In this document: one piece after another, positions 1 through 9,969 of the stretch
Position numbering within the stretch: the first letter of the stretch is position 1
Layout: every line of letters begins with the position of its first letter
DNA from: Comamonadaceae bacterium
Lineage (GTDB): Bacteria; Pseudomonadota; Gammaproteobacteria; Burkholderiales; Burkholderiaceae_C
Length of the DNA stretch: 53,119 nt
Assembly: GCA_947450895.1 (NCBI GenBank)
Contig: CANFWT010000010.1
Location: forward strand, 1-53,119
Direction: 5' to 3'
Notes under the pieces: model-generated
Database searches by the model: none
Seen by the model: only the letters and a program-made list of their open reading frames with translations
Told to the model about the DNA's origin: nothing
Position numbers and translations under genes: made by a program

Positions 1-1845
1 AGCGTGGCCGATAGTCCCGCCTTGCGTGCCGCCTACAACGCTGCACTGCCCTTGGTCACGGAATTTTGGACCCGCATGGGCGCCGACGAGCGCCTCTATG
101 GCAAATACAAGGCCATGAACCCCGCAGCCCTGGACGCCGAACAACGACAGGCACACAAGAACGCAATGCGCAATTTCGTGCTCGGTGGCGCAGAACTGCA
201 AGGTGATGCGCGCGCACGGTTCGCCCAGATCCAAGAGCGCTTGGCAGAATTAAGCCAGAAATTCAGCGAAAACACGCTCGATGCCACGGATGCTTATTGT
301 TACTTTGCGCAGGCTGACGAGATGGAGGGCGTGCCGCCCGACGTAGCCCAAGCCGCTCGCACGGCTGCCCTCGTAGACGGCAAAGAAGGCTTTAAGCTGA
401 CGCTAAAAATGCCTTGCTACCTGCCGGTGATGCAGTTTGCCCGCAGCAGCGCCTTGCGCGCAACGCTGTACCGGGCCTATGCAACGCGTGCCTCTTTGGA
501 GGCTGCCTGCGATGCCCACCATTTCGATAATTCGCCAGTGATGCGCGAAATCCTAGCGCTGCGCCACGAGGAAGCACAACTGCTGGGGTTTGCCAACTTC
601 GCAGAGTTGTCTATCGCACCCAAAATGGCCGACTCTCCCGCCGCGGTGATTGCTTTTTTGCGCGATCTCGCAGGACGCGCCCGCCCCTACGCCCTTCGCG
701 ATGTCGCCGAACTTCGCGCCTTTGCCGCCGAGCATCTAGACTTGGCCGACCCTCAGGCATGGGACTGGCCCTTCGTGAGCGAAAAGCTCAAAGAAGCGCG
801 TTATGCGTTCAGCGAGCAAGAAGTCAAGCAATACTTCACCCTGCCAAAAGTATTGACCGGCTTGTTCCAGATCGTGCAAAACCTGTTCGACGTCGTAATT
901 TCTCGCGACGCAGCACCTGTTTGGGATCCCGCCGTTGAGTTTTACCGGATTGAGCGCAACACACCAGCGGGCCGCGTGCTGGTCGGTCAGTTTTACTTGG
1001 ACCCCAGTGCGCGCAGCGGCAAACGCGGCGGCGCCTGGATGGACGATGTACGGACGCGATGGTTGCGCCCAGACACCGGCGCCCTGCAAACACCCATCGC
1101 ACACCTGGTCTGCAACTTCGCCGAGGGCAGCGAGACCGATGGCGTGCGCAAGCCCGCTTTGCTGTCGCACGATGATGTCACCACCTTGTTCCACGAATTC
1201 GGCCACGGTCTGCACCATTTGCTCACCCAAGTCAATGAGCGTGACGTTGCTGGCATCAGCGGCGTCGAGTGGGACGCAGTGGAGTTACCCAGCCAGTTCA
1301 TGGAAAACTTTTGTTGGGAATGGAACGTCATTGCCCATATGACTGCCCATGTGGAAACTGGCAAGTCTTTACCGCGCGCACTGTTTGACAAGATGTTGGC
1401 CGCACGCAATTTCCAAAGTGGCATGCAAACCCTGCGTCAGATCGAGTTTTCCCTCTTTGATATGTTGCTGCATGCTGGCCTGAAACCCGCGGACGATGCC
1501 ATGGCGCTGCTTACGCAGGTGCGTGATGAAGTTGCAGTGCTGCCCAGCCCGGCGTTTAACCGCAGCATCAACACATTCAGCCACATCTTTGCTGGTGGCT
1601 ATGCGGCGGGCTATTACAGCTACAAATGGGCCGAAGTGCTCAGCGCCGACGCCTATGCTGCGTTTGAAGAATCCACATTGGAAAATGGCGAACCGGACCC
1701 AGAGACAGGGAAACGGTATTTGCAAAGCATTCTTGAAGCCGGTGGCAGCAGGCCTGCGATGGAGTCATTCAAAGCCTTTAGAGGCCGAGAACCGAGCTTG
1801 GACGCACTGCTACGCCACCAGGGAATGGCTCAGGAACAGCATTGA
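1..1845 (+). CDS. prlC: Oligopeptidase A (M3 family zinc metallopeptidase), 5'-truncated by window edge
   Basis: Cytoplasmic zinc endopeptidase that degrades short peptides such as cleaved signal peptides. The reading frame is open from base 1, and its first residues (SVADSPALRAAYNAALP) correspond to a position well inside the M3 family. About 80 N-terminal residues therefore lie outside the window, and the GTG at 4 is probably not the start. The zinc motif HEFGH is at 1192-1206, in the context TTLFHEFGHGLHHLL. The C-terminal part (INTFSHIFAGGYAAGYYSYKWAEVLSADAYAAF in outline) is typical of PrlC/OpdA, with the Gly-rich loop and Tyr residues that close over substrate. The gene converges on tRNA-Ser. 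The family is certain; PrlC is favoured over dipeptidyl carboxypeptidase Dcp by overall sequence. Confidence 0.93.
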   Translation, partial: SVADSPALRAAYNAALPLVTEFWTRMGADERLYGKYKAMNPAALDAEQRQAHKNAMRNFVLGGAELQGDARARFAQIQERLAELSQKFSENTLDATDAYCYFAQADEMEGVPPDVAQAARTAALVDGKEGFKLTLKMPCYLPVMQFARSSALRATLYRAYATRASLEAACDAHHFDNSPVMREILALRHEEAQLLGFANFAELSIAPKMADSPAAVIAFLRDLAGRARPYALRDVAELRAFAAEHLDLADPQAWDWPFVSEKLKEARYAFSEQEVKQYFTLPKVLTGLFQIVQNLFDVVISRDAAPVWDPAVEFYRIERNTPAGRVLVGQFYLDPSARSGKRGGAWMDDVRTRWLRPDTGALQTPIAHLVCNFAEGSETDGVRKPALLSHDDVTTLFHEFGHGLHHLLTQVNERDVAGISGVEWDAVELPSQFMENFCWEWNVIAHMTAHVETGKSLPRALFDKMLAARNFQSGMQTLRQIEFSLFDMLLHAGLKPADDAMALLTQVRDEVAVLPSPAFNRSINTFSHIFAGGYAAGYYSYKWAEVLSADAYAAFEESTLENGEPDPETGKRYLQSILEAGGSRPAMESFKAFRGREPSLDALLRHQGMAQEQH

Positions 1846-1950
1846 CGCCTCGGTCTGCATGCTAGGCGACTTGAACCTGTCCACGCTTTCTTTGCTGAAC
1901 CGATCATCTACAGCCGCTTTTGAGTAGTGGCTGAAAGGCATTCCACAAAC

Positions 1951-1985
1951 AAAAAACCCCTGCAAATCATTGACTTGCAAGGGTT
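1951..1985 (-). terminator. Rho-independent terminator of tRNA-Ser
   Basis: On the minus strand an 11-bp stem (right arm 1975-1985, left arm 1955-1965) with a 9-nt loop runs into a T tract (A run on plus, 1951-1956). The one non-Watson-Crick position is a G-U pair in the minus-strand RNA and a C-A mismatch on plus, so the element is oriented for the minus strand. It begins 3 nt past the CCA end of tRNA-Ser. Confidence 0.85.
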
Positions 1986-1988
1986 ATC

Positions 1989-2081
1989 TGGCGGAAACGG
2001 AGGGATTCGAACCCTCGATGAGGCTCTACACCCCATACTCCCTTAGCAGGGGAGCACCTTCGGCCACTCGGTCACGTTTCC
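1989..2081 (-). tRNA. tRNA-Ser (anticodon GCT)
   Basis: A 93-nt class II tRNA with a long variable arm. The acceptor stem pairs GGAAACG with CGTTTCC, followed by discriminator G and an encoded CCA (1991-1989). The anticodon stem CTCCC/GGGAG flanks loop CTGCTAA, giving anticodon GCT (reads AGC/AGU). The T loop is GGTTCGAATCC. It lies 35 nt downstream of lysC on the same strand, with a terminator immediately after. Confidence 0.97.
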
Positions 2082-2090
2082 AATGGACTA

Positions 2091-2099
2091 ATTATCTCA
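2091..2099 (-). promoter_or_regulatory. Extended -10 promoter for tRNA-Ser
   Basis: Minus-strand TGAGATAAT is a TGn-extended -10 element (GATAAT at 2096-2091) whose expected start site is a few bases before the tRNA 5' end at 2081. No good -35 is visible. It suggests the tRNA can be transcribed independently of lysC. Confidence 0.5.
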
Positions 2100-2116
2100 C
2101 GATTCGGGGTGCGTTT

Positions 2117-3385
2117 TTACCCCGCAGCCCTGTCCAAATCAAAGGCTTTGTGCAAAGCCCGCACGGCCAGTTCCATATATTTTTCATCAATCACAACAGA
2201 GGTCTTGATTTCGGAAGTTGAGATCATCTGGATGTTGATGCCCTCCTCGCTCAGTACCCCAAACATCTTGCTGGCAATACCTACGTGGCTGCGCATTCCG
2301 ATGCCAACAATGGAGACCTTACATATCTTGGTGTCGCCCACCACGTCTTGCGCGCCCAGACCAGGCAGCACATTGGAGCGCAGAAGGTCCATGGCTTTGG
2401 TGAAATCACCACGGTTGACAGTGAAACTGAAGTCGGTCTTTCCGTCCTTGCTCAGATTTTGGATGATGACATCCACATCGATATTTGCCTGCGCAATCGC
2501 ACCCAAGATTTGGTAGGCGATGCCGGGCTTGTCCGGTACGCCCAACACCGAAATTTTGGCCTCGTCGCGGTTGAATGCAATGCCTGATACGACGGCTTGT
2601 TCCATGTGTTCGTCTTCCTCAAAAGTAATCAATGTTCCGGAATTGGCTTCAACGTCGATGTCGATGTCCCAGGGCGTAAAGCTGCTGAGCACGCGCAATG
2701 GGACGCGGTACTTGCCGGCAAATTCCACCGAACGGATTTGCAAGACTTTGGAGCCCATGGAGGCCATCTCCAGCATCTCTTCAAAACTGACCGTCTGCAG
2801 ACGACGGGCTTCTGGCACCACTCTGGGATCGGTCGTGTAAACACCGTCAACGTCGGTATAAATGAGGCACTCTTGGGCCTTCATAGCGGCTGCTACGGCC
2901 ACTGCAGACGTATCCGAGCCGCCTCGGCCCAGCGTAGTGATATTGCCAGCAGCGTCGGCGCCTTGGAAGCCAGTGACGATAACGACTTTGCCCGCTTGCA
3001 GGTCTGCGCGCACCCGCGCATCGTCGATCGATTCGATGCGCGCCTTGGTGTAGGCGCTATCGGTGCGAATGGGCACCTGCCAACCAGCGTAACTCACCGA
3101 CTGCAGGCCTTCGGACTGGAGCGCGATTGCCAGAAGGGCGCTCGAAGCCTGCTCACCGGTGGCAGCCAGCATATCGAGCTCCCGCTCGTAGTCTGGCGTT
3201 TGTTTAGGCGGAGCCAATTCTTTGGCCAAACCCAGCAAGCGGTTGGTTTCGCCGCTCATGGCAGATGGGACCACCACCATTTGATGCCCCGCGCGTGCCC
3301 ACTTCGCCACCCGTTTAGCGACGTTGCGAATGCGTTCCGTTGACCCCATGGAGGTCCCACCGTATTTGTGAACTATGAGTGCCAT
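2117..3385 (-). CDS. lysC: Aspartate kinase
   Basis: Catalyses ATP-dependent phosphorylation of L-aspartate, the first step towards lysine, threonine, methionine and diaminopimelate. The 422-aa length fits the monofunctional, lysine/threonine-sensitive type. The N-terminal kinase domain opens with KYGGTS (residues 7-12) and contains the GRGGSDTSAVA segment. Two C-terminal ACT domains follow (from about residue 265: KISVLGVPDKPG and CKVSIVGIGMRSHVG), the site of feedback inhibition in this family. It begins at ATG (3385), 20 nt after tilS, and is the last protein gene of the cysS-alkA-accA-tilS-lysC run. The dap genes at 29-34 kb act further along the same pathway. Confidence 0.96.
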   Translation of the reverse strand: MALIVHKYGGTSMGSTERIRNVAKRVAKWARAGHQMVVVPSAMSGETNRLLGLAKELAPPKQTPDYERELDMLAATGEQASSALLAIALQSEGLQSVSYAGWQVPIRTDSAYTKARIESIDDARVRADLQAGKVVIVTGFQGADAAGNITTLGRGGSDTSAVAVAAAMKAQECLIYTDVDGVYTTDPRVVPEARRLQTVSFEEMLEMASMGSKVLQIRSVEFAGKYRVPLRVLSSFTPWDIDIDVEANSGTLITFEEDEHMEQAVVSGIAFNRDEAKISVLGVPDKPGIAYQILGAIAQANIDVDVIIQNLSKDGKTDFSFTVNRGDFTKAMDLLRSNVLPGLGAQDVVGDTKICKVSIVGIGMRSHVGIASKMFGVLSEEGINIQMISTSEIKTSVVIDEKYMELAVRALHKAFDLDRAAG

Positions 3386-3405
3386 TACTTTGTATTTTTA
3401 GTAAT

Positions 3406-4374
3406 CTAAACTTCGGAATTGTACCAAGCCAAAACTTGGTTGCTGCGCTGCACAATTCCATGACCGACCTTGATGCGAATGCTGTGCCCACGGGTGGTAC
3501 ACGCAGCAATTTGACGAAGCAACTCTTCCAATTGGGCGCTACTTGCCTGGGCCTTGCATCGATGCGTCAGCCAATGGCGCAGTACATTGGCCTGACGTGC
3601 ATGGTCCAGGACTTGAAGGCGTTTTATCTGTGGCGCAGTTCCACTTGCGTCGCAAATGTGCAACCAGTCAGCGGCAGCGATCTCCGCCAACAGCGTCTGC
3701 GCTTGTGCTGCGTGTGCGGCGCTGCGTGGCAAGGTTTGCGCGTAGTGAGGAAACACCTCGCGCAACACGGGCATCAGGCGGGCACGAATGCGGTTGCGTA
3801 AAAAGGCCTCATCGCCGTTGCTGGGGTCTTCTACAAAGCCCTCACCCTGCGAGATCAGCCAATGGCGAATGTCGCGTCCGCTCACGCCCAGCAAGGGACG
3901 GTAAAAGTCCACCCCCTGACGTGTCCAGTGCGCGGGCATGGCGCTTAAACCCGCCAAGCCTGCGCCTCGGCCAAGCGCCAACAGCATGGTTTCCACTTGG
4001 TCATCGGCATGCTGAGCCAGAGCCACAGAAGGCACCGCTGGGCCACGTTGCGACATTTTTGCGAAGCGATCAAACGCTCCATAGCGTGCAATGCGGGCCG
4101 CGTCCTCAGGGCTTTGCCCTGGTTTGGCACGTGCATCCACGTATTCGATGTGCAGGGGGATCGAAAGCCGCGCGCAAACGGCCTGGCAATGCTGCTCGAA
4201 GGTCCGCGCAGCGTCCTGCAGCCCATGGTTTACATGCACTGCGACGACCCTGCCAGGCCACCGCAGGGAGCAAGCTAACAACAGCGCAGTGGAATCCGCA
4301 CCGCCACTGAACGCCACCGCCAACGGCAATGCTGGCTCAAAGCGGGCGATGGCCGCGTCAAGTGACGGGCTCAT
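3406..4374 (-). CDS. tilS: tRNA(Ile)-lysidine synthetase
   Basis: Uses ATP and lysine to convert C34 of the CAU-anticodon tRNA-Ile into lysidine, switching it from Met to Ile identity. The PP-loop motif SGGADS (residues 23-28) lies near the N-terminus, followed by the AQHADDQVETMLLALGRG segment characteristic of TilS. The open frame extends upstream to 4509, but that part lies inside accA in another frame. The ATG at 4374 places the PP-loop at the family position and gives 322 aa. This is shorter than the E. coli protein (about 430 aa), with a reduced C-terminal region. It follows accA by 13 nt and precedes lysC by 20 nt, which implies cotranscription. Confidence 0.92.
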   Translation of the reverse strand: MSPSLDAAIARFEPALPLAVAFSGGADSTALLLACSLRWPGRVVAVHVNHGLQDAARTFEQHCQAVCARLSIPLHIEYVDARAKPGQSPEDAARIARYGAFDRFAKMSQRGPAVPSVALAQHADDQVETMLLALGRGAGLAGLSAMPAHWTRQGVDFYRPLLGVSGRDIRHWLISQGEGFVEDPSNGDEAFLRNRIRARLMPVLREVFPHYAQTLPRSAAHAAQAQTLLAEIAAADWLHICDASGTAPQIKRLQVLDHARQANVLRHWLTHRCKAQASSAQLEELLRQIAACTTRGHSIRIKVGHGIVQRSNQVLAWYNSEV

Positions 4375-4387
4375 GGCAATTTCGGCG

Positions 4388-5365
<978 letters not shown>

Positions 5366-5416
5366 ATGCGCTCTCCTTATGCGTTTGCGCCTCACGGCGA
5401 AGACTTTATACCCTGC

Positions 5417-6061
5417 TCAATAGGCGACTGGAACCGGATCCAACGAGCGCCAAATATACCAAGTCGCTACGCTGCAATAGGGAGCCCATGCCGCCGCGAC
5501 CTCGCGCGCGTCGCTGCGACTGACCAATTCGCCAGAAAAATAGTTGCGACTGATGCCGTTGATCAGCCCCACATCGTCCAACGGCAGCACATTGGGGCGC
5601 ATCAGGTGAAAGATCAGGAACATTTCCGCCGTCCACCGGCCAATGCCGCGAATTGCCACCAGCTCGCCGATGATGTCCTCGTCGCCCAAACCTTCCCATG
5701 CGTCCACACGAAGGCGCTGATCATCAAAATGCAGGGCCAGATCGACAAGGTATTCCACTTTGCGCGCACTCAGACCCGCCGCGCGCATATCGTCGACCTT
5801 GAGACGCAGCACGTTGGACGGCGTCATCCCCTTGGGCAAGAGGGCAAAGCGGTCCCACACGGTTTGCGCCGCCTTGACCGATATTTGTTGCCCCACGATG
5901 CTGCGTGCCAGGGTCACAAAGGCGTCCCCACGGCTTTCCAGTGCCGCGTCCTTGAACTGCGGAATCAGGCGCTTCATCACCCGGTCTTTTTTCATCAGGT
6001 GCTTGCAGGCCTCGTCCCAAAAGTCAGGTTTGACCAAAACCGTTCTGGTGGCGGGCTCCAT
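5417..6061 (-). CDS. DNA-3-methyladenine glycosylase, AlkA-like (HhH-GPD)
   Basis: Base-excision repair enzyme expected to remove alkylated purines from DNA. The 214-aa protein carries the HhH-GPD fold: SIVGQQISVKAAQTVW near residue 60, the helix-hairpin-helix AIRGIGRWTAEM, and LPLDDVGL, whose second Asp matches the catalytic aspartate of AlkA. There is no FeS-cluster cysteine set as in Nth/MutY and no N-terminal transcription-factor domain as in Ada. The ATG at 6061 starts 2 nt after the cysS stop, so the two are coupled. Substrate range cannot be read from sequence. Confidence 0.9.
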   Translation of the reverse strand: MEPATRTVLVKPDFWDEACKHLMKKDRVMKRLIPQFKDAALESRGDAFVTLARSIVGQQISVKAAQTVWDRFALLPKGMTPSNVLRLKVDDMRAAGLSARKVEYLVDLALHFDDQRLRVDAWEGLGDEDIIGELVAIRGIGRWTAEMFLIFHLMRPNVLPLDDVGLINGISRNYFSGELVSRSDAREVAAAWAPYCSVATWYIWRSLDPVPVAY

Positions 6062-6063
6062 GG

Positions 6064-7485
6064 CTATACAGCCTCCCAACTGGTGCCCTGGGGCGTGTCT
6101 TTGAGCGCAATGCCGCGCTCAAGCAGGCTTTGGCGAATGCGGTCCGCCTCGCCAAAGTTCTTGGCCGCCTTCGCCTGGGCGCGCTCGGCGATAAGGCCTT
6201 CAATTTCCGCCGGTCCAAAAGTGTTGTCAGAGGCCGTTGCGCTGGGGGCGTTGGCGTGGTTCACAGCGCCCAGGCGCGTCTGGAAATAAGTCGCTGGATC
6301 TTGCTGCAGCAAGCCCAAGCAAGCGCCTAGCGCCTTGAGCATACCGGCCAGGTGCGCGCAGCGGCTGCGGTTCACTTCACCGGCCAGATCAAACAGCACG
6401 GCGACGGCTTCGGGCGTGCCAAAGTCCTCGTCCATGGCGGCTTTGAAGCGCGCAGCATAGGGTTCGGCCCAGTCGATGGACACGTCCTGCGGCGCCACCA
6501 GCTTCAGGGCGGTGTACAGGCGGTTGAGCGCCTGGTTTGCATCATCCAAGTGCACATCGCTGTAATTCAACGCCGTGCGGTAGTGGGTGCGAATCAGAAA
6601 AAACCGCACAACTTCGGGCTTGTATTGGTCCAGCACCTCACGGATGGTGAAGAAGTTGCCCAGGCTCTTGGACATCTTTTCGTTGTCCACCCGCACAAAG
6701 CCGTTGTGCACCCAAAACCGCGCCAACGGTTGGCCGTTGGCACCCTCGCTCTGCGCGATTTCGTTCTCGTGGTGCGGAAACTGCAAATCGGCGCCTCCGC
6801 CGTGGATGTCAAAGGTTTCGCCCAAGGTATCGCAGCCCATGGCCGAGCATTCGATGTGCCAGCCCGGCCGGCCCTGGCCGAAGTCGCTGTCCCACTTGGC
6901 GTCCTCGGGTTCGCTTTCCTTGGCGGCTTTCCACAGCACAAAGTCCAGCGGGTCCTCCTTGCCATCGTGCACCGCCACGCGCTCACCCGCGCGCAGTTCG
7001 TCCAGCGATTTGCCTGACAACTTGCCATAGCCCGGGAATTTGCGCACCGCAAAATTCACGTCTCCGCTGCTGGCACGGTAGGCCAGTCCAATGTGTTCGA
7101 GTTTGCTGATCATCCGCAGCATTTGCGGCACATAGTCGGTGGCGCGCGGCTCCAGCGTGGGCGGCTCAATGCCCAAGGCGCCTACGTCTTGGTGCATGGC
7201 GGTAATCATCTCGTCGGTGAGCGCGCGGATAGTGATGCCGCGCTGCAGGGCGCGCCGGATGATCTTGTCGTCAATGTCGGTGATGTTGCGCACGTAGGTG
7301 ACCTGGTAGCCGCTGGCCTTGAGCCAACGCTGCACCACATCGAAGGCCATCATCATGCGGGCGTGGCCGATATGGCACAGGTCGTAAATCGTCATGCCGC
7401 AGACGTACATCCGCACGCGCTTGGGCTCCAGCGGGGTGAACACGTCCAGACTTCGGGAAAGGGTGTTGTAGATGCGCAAACTCAT
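6064..7485 (-). CDS. cysS: Cysteinyl-tRNA synthetase
   Basis: Class I aminoacyl-tRNA synthetase charging tRNA-Cys, 473 aa, full length. Visible motifs are the zinc cysteine C29 in VCGMTIYD, the HIGH box (CHIGHARMM, about residues 36-40), the ECSAMG zinc segment, the [10 protein letters not shown] segment and the KMSKS loop ([11 protein letters not shown]). It heads the minus-strand run that ends at tRNA-Ser and is divergent from the envelope cluster beginning at 7651. The 165 bp between them must hold both promoters. A TACAAT hexamer at 7584-7589 on plus is a weak -10 candidate, without a convincing -35. Confidence 0.97.
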   Translation of the reverse strand: MSLRIYNTLSRSLDVFTPLEPKRVRMYVCGMTIYDLCHIGHARMMMAFDVVQRWLKASGYQVTYVRNITDIDDKIIRRALQRGITIRALTDEMITAMHQDVGALGIEPPTLEPRATDYVPQMLRMISKLEHIGLAYRASSGDVNFAVRKFPGYGKLSGKSLDELRAGERVAVHDGKEDPLDFVLWKAAKESEPEDAKWDSDFGQGRPGWHIECSAMGCDTLGETFDIHGGGADLQFPHHENEIAQSEGANGQPLARFWVHNGFVRVDNEKMSKSLGNFFTIREVLDQYKPEVVRFFLIRTHYRTALNYSDVHLDDANQALNRLYTALKLVAPQDVSIDWAEPYAARFKAAMDEDFGTPEAVAVLFDLAGEVNRSRCAHLAGMLKALGACLGLLQQDPATYFQTRLGAVNHANAPSATASDNTFGPAEIEGLIAERAQAKAAKNFGEADRIRQSLLERGIALKDTPQGTSWEAV

Positions 7486-7650
7486 GAAACTTTCTCAAAC
7501 CAAACTCGCACGGGAAAGCGGCCCCGTCAGCGGCCACTTTCGCCGAGGTGAAGCATAAACCGGGCCGTAACCGCCCCCTCCGCTACAATCGTCCCCAGTA
7601 TATCGGCGGCCTCCTGTTGCCCATTGAACGAGAGAAATTTGTCGCATCCC

Positions 7651-8691
7651 ATGAAGTTTTGCCGCCCCCGACTTGCCATTGTGTTGGTGGTAGTCGCTGC
7701 ACTTGCCGCGGCTTTTACCGGTCCCGTGCACGCAGACGAATACGGCGAAGTGGTTCAACTCACGCGGGATGGAAAATTTGCCGAAGCGCTGGCCAAAGCC
7801 GACAATTTCTTGTCCAGCAAACCGCGTGACGCCCAAATGCGCCTTCTCAAAGGCGTGGCCCAGCGCGACGCTGGCAAAACTGCAGAGGCGATAGCGACCT
7901 TCGTGCGCATGACGGAAGACTTCCCAGACCTTCCCGAGCCCTACAACAACCTGGGCGTACTCTACGCCGACCAAAATCAGATCGACAAGGCCCGTGCAGC
8001 CTTGGAAGCTGCCTTGCGGACCCATTCCAGTTACGCCACCGCCCACGAAAACCTAGGCGACGTCTACGCCAAACTTTCCAGTGCCGCATACAGCAAGGCT
8101 TTGCAAATCGACAGCAACAGCTCCGCGGTGAGCCCTAAATTGGCCTTGGTGCGCCAGCTTGCAGGCCCAGGACAGGCAAAACTTGTGATGCCGTCGATGT
8201 CCTCGGCAAAGTCCTCGCAGAGCGCGCCTCCTCCGGCGCCTGCACCGGTGCCTCCGCGTGATGTGCCCGCCAACAGCGCGGCAACAACCAAGTCTGCGCC
8301 CGAACCCAGTGGGGCGGCTACGCCAGCCGCAAAAGCAGCGTCGGACGCTGCCACCCATGAGGCAGAAGTTGCACTACAGAACTGGGTGGCGGCGTGGTCC
8401 AACAAAGACCTCAAGGCATATTTCAATGCGTACAGCAAAGACTTCAGCCCCAACGCAGGCGCGAGTCGCAGCGCCTGGGAAGCAGAACGACGTTCCCGCA
8501 TTGAAGGAAAGTCAAAAATATCGGTGCGGGTCGAAGGCCTCCAGGTGGTCGTCAATGGCAATAAGGCAATCGCCAAGTTTCGCCAAGACTACCGTGCCAA
8601 CGGCATTGCCATCTCCAGCCGCAAGACCCTGGAACTCGTCAAACATGGCGACGGCTGGAAAATCGTGCGCGAGGCTGTCGGTGGCGGCTAA
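7651..8691 (+). CDS. Secreted TPR protein with C-terminal NTF2-like (Cds6-type) domain
   Basis: Function unknown; probably a periplasmic partner of the L,D-transpeptidase encoded next. The 346-aa product begins with a signal peptide (basic MKFCRPR, hydrophobic 8-22, likely cleavage VHA|DE after residue 28). Tetratricopeptide repeats follow (about 31-160, including EPYNNLGVLYADQNQIDKA and TAHENLGDVYAKL), then a Pro/Ala-rich linker (about 180-240) and a C-terminal NTF2-like domain from about 240 (LQNWVAAWSNKDLKAYFNAY ... GDGWKIVRE). The last domain resembles the C-terminus of the downstream L,D-transpeptidase, which supports a shared role. An upstream TTG at 7624 would spoil the signal peptide, so I chose the ATG at 7651. 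It lies 21 nt before the next gene. Confidence 0.85.
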   Translation: MKFCRPRLAIVLVVVAALAAAFTGPVHADEYGEVVQLTRDGKFAEALAKADNFLSSKPRDAQMRLLKGVAQRDAGKTAEAIATFVRMTEDFPDLPEPYNNLGVLYADQNQIDKARAALEAALRTHSSYATAHENLGDVYAKLSSAAYSKALQIDSNSSAVSPKLALVRQLAGPGQAKLVMPSMSSAKSSQSAPPPAPAPVPPRDVPANSAATTKSAPEPSGAATPAAKAASDAATHEAEVALQNWVAAWSNKDLKAYFNAYSKDFSPNAGASRSAWEAERRSRIEGKSKISVRVEGLQVVVNGNKAIAKFRQDYRANGIAISSRKTLELVKHGDGWKIVREAVGGG

Positions 8692-8712
8692 GCCAGCGCA
8701 CCGCGAGGCGGC

Positions 8713-9969
8713 ATGAGGCGAGTGCGTACCGCACGGGCATGGGTGGCGCACGGGTGCGTGCTGGCCACGCTGTTGGCGGCGCTGATGCTTTCGGCGGGGG
8801 CCTGGGCGCGTGACAAACAACGGACGAAGGAGAGGCCGGACGCGTCGGCTTCGACACCCCGTGATGGACTGTCAGAGGCCCGACTGCTCGAGGTCTATCA
8901 ATTAATGGCGCGGGGCGAAACACGACAAGCGTTTGACAAAATTGAACGACTGGTCCAGGACCAACCCAACTTCCAACTCGCACAGTTGGTATACGGTGAT
9001 TTGTTAGCGGCACGCACACGAACCGTACAAACCCTGGGCGACATTCCGGCCGCCAGCGCCAAGCTTGGTGCGGCTGCTCTGGCGGACCTGAAGGACGAAT
9101 CGCAACTGCGCGTTGCGGGTTACAAAGACCGTCCCCAAGAAGGCACCTTGCCGAGCCAATTTTTGAAAATTTCAGCGCAAACACGCAGTGCCATTGCCAT
9201 AGACGCAGCCAAATCGCGGCTCTACCTGTTTACCAACACAGGATCCGGACTTCGGCTTGCTGCGGACTATTACGTTTCAGTAGGCAAAGCCGGAACGCTC
9301 AAAAGCCAAGAAGGTGACCAGAGAACACCGCTGGGTGTGTACTACATCACCAGCAACCTCGACACCAAAGCGCTCAACGAGTTTTATGGCGCCGGCGCCA
9401 TGCCCCTGAACTATCCCAATATGCTCGACCTGCGCCGCGGCAAATCGGGCAGCGGGATCTGGCTGCATGGCACGCCGGCCCAGCAGTTTTCGCGTCCTCC
9501 GCGTTCAACCGATGGATGCCTCGTGTTGTCCAACCCGGACATCGTCGCTTTGGTCAAGCACGTGTCCATAGGTGACACGCCAGTCGTGGTTGCGTCCCAA
9601 CTGGTGTGGAAACCCATTGCCCAATTGCAGAACCAGGCACGCCCTTTTGAAACCGCGCTGAACGCTTGGCGGGAAGCCAAAATGGCGGGCGACATGAACA
9701 AGGTTCTGTCGTTTTATACATCCGACTTTGCGAGCTTTGGCAAGTCGCTGGAAGAGTACGCGCCGAAGATCAAGTCCGAAATCAAGTCCATCAACGGTCA
9801 CAATGTGGAACTCAAAGATGTAAGTTTCCTGCATTGGAACGATTCCGCTGAAACCATGGTGACCACGTTCGGAGAGGTGGTCGAAGGCAAGCGCACCGGC
9901 AGCCACAAGCGCCAGTACTGGATTCGCGGTTCCCGAGACTGGCAAATATTTTTTGAAGGAGTGATTTAA
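8713..9969 (+). CDS. L,D-transpeptidase (YkuD domain) with Cds6-type C-terminal domain
   Basis: Exported enzyme that should act on peptidoglycan stem peptides, either forming 3-3 cross-links, attaching lipoprotein, or (as in YafK/DpaA relatives) removing it. The 418-aa protein has a signal peptide (about 1-32, LLAALMLSAGAWA), a helical TPR-like stretch (55-105) and a YkuD domain (about 160-300). The catalytic signature is H252 in IWLHGTP and S265-T-D-G-C269, with C269 as nucleophile. An NTF2-like domain (about 315-418) ends SRDWQIFFEGVI. A GAGGCGG ribosome-binding site lies before the ATG. Its stop overlaps the ppiA start by one base (TAATG). The exact reaction is not decidable from sequence. 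Confidence 0.9.
   Translation: MRRVRTARAWVAHGCVLATLLAALMLSAGAWARDKQRTKERPDASASTPRDGLSEARLLEVYQLMARGETRQAFDKIERLVQDQPNFQLAQLVYGDLLAARTRTVQTLGDIPAASAKLGAAALADLKDESQLRVAGYKDRPQEGTLPSQFLKISAQTRSAIAIDAAKSRLYLFTNTGSGLRLAADYYVSVGKAGTLKSQEGDQRTPLGVYYITSNLDTKALNEFYGAGAMPLNYPNMLDLRRGKSGSGIWLHGTPAQQFSRPPRSTDGCLVLSNPDIVALVKHVSIGDTPVVVASQLVWKPIAQLQNQARPFETALNAWREAKMAGDMNKVLSFYTSDFASFGKSLEEYAPKIKSEIKSINGHNVELKDVSFLHWNDSAETMVTTFGEVVEGKRTGSHKRQYWIRGSRDWQIFFEGVI

Noticed and set aside
2105..2124. Terminator for lysC
   Set aside because: The 6-bp stem overlapping the lysC stop is short, has an 8-nt loop and no T tract after it; the good terminator is after tRNA-Ser.
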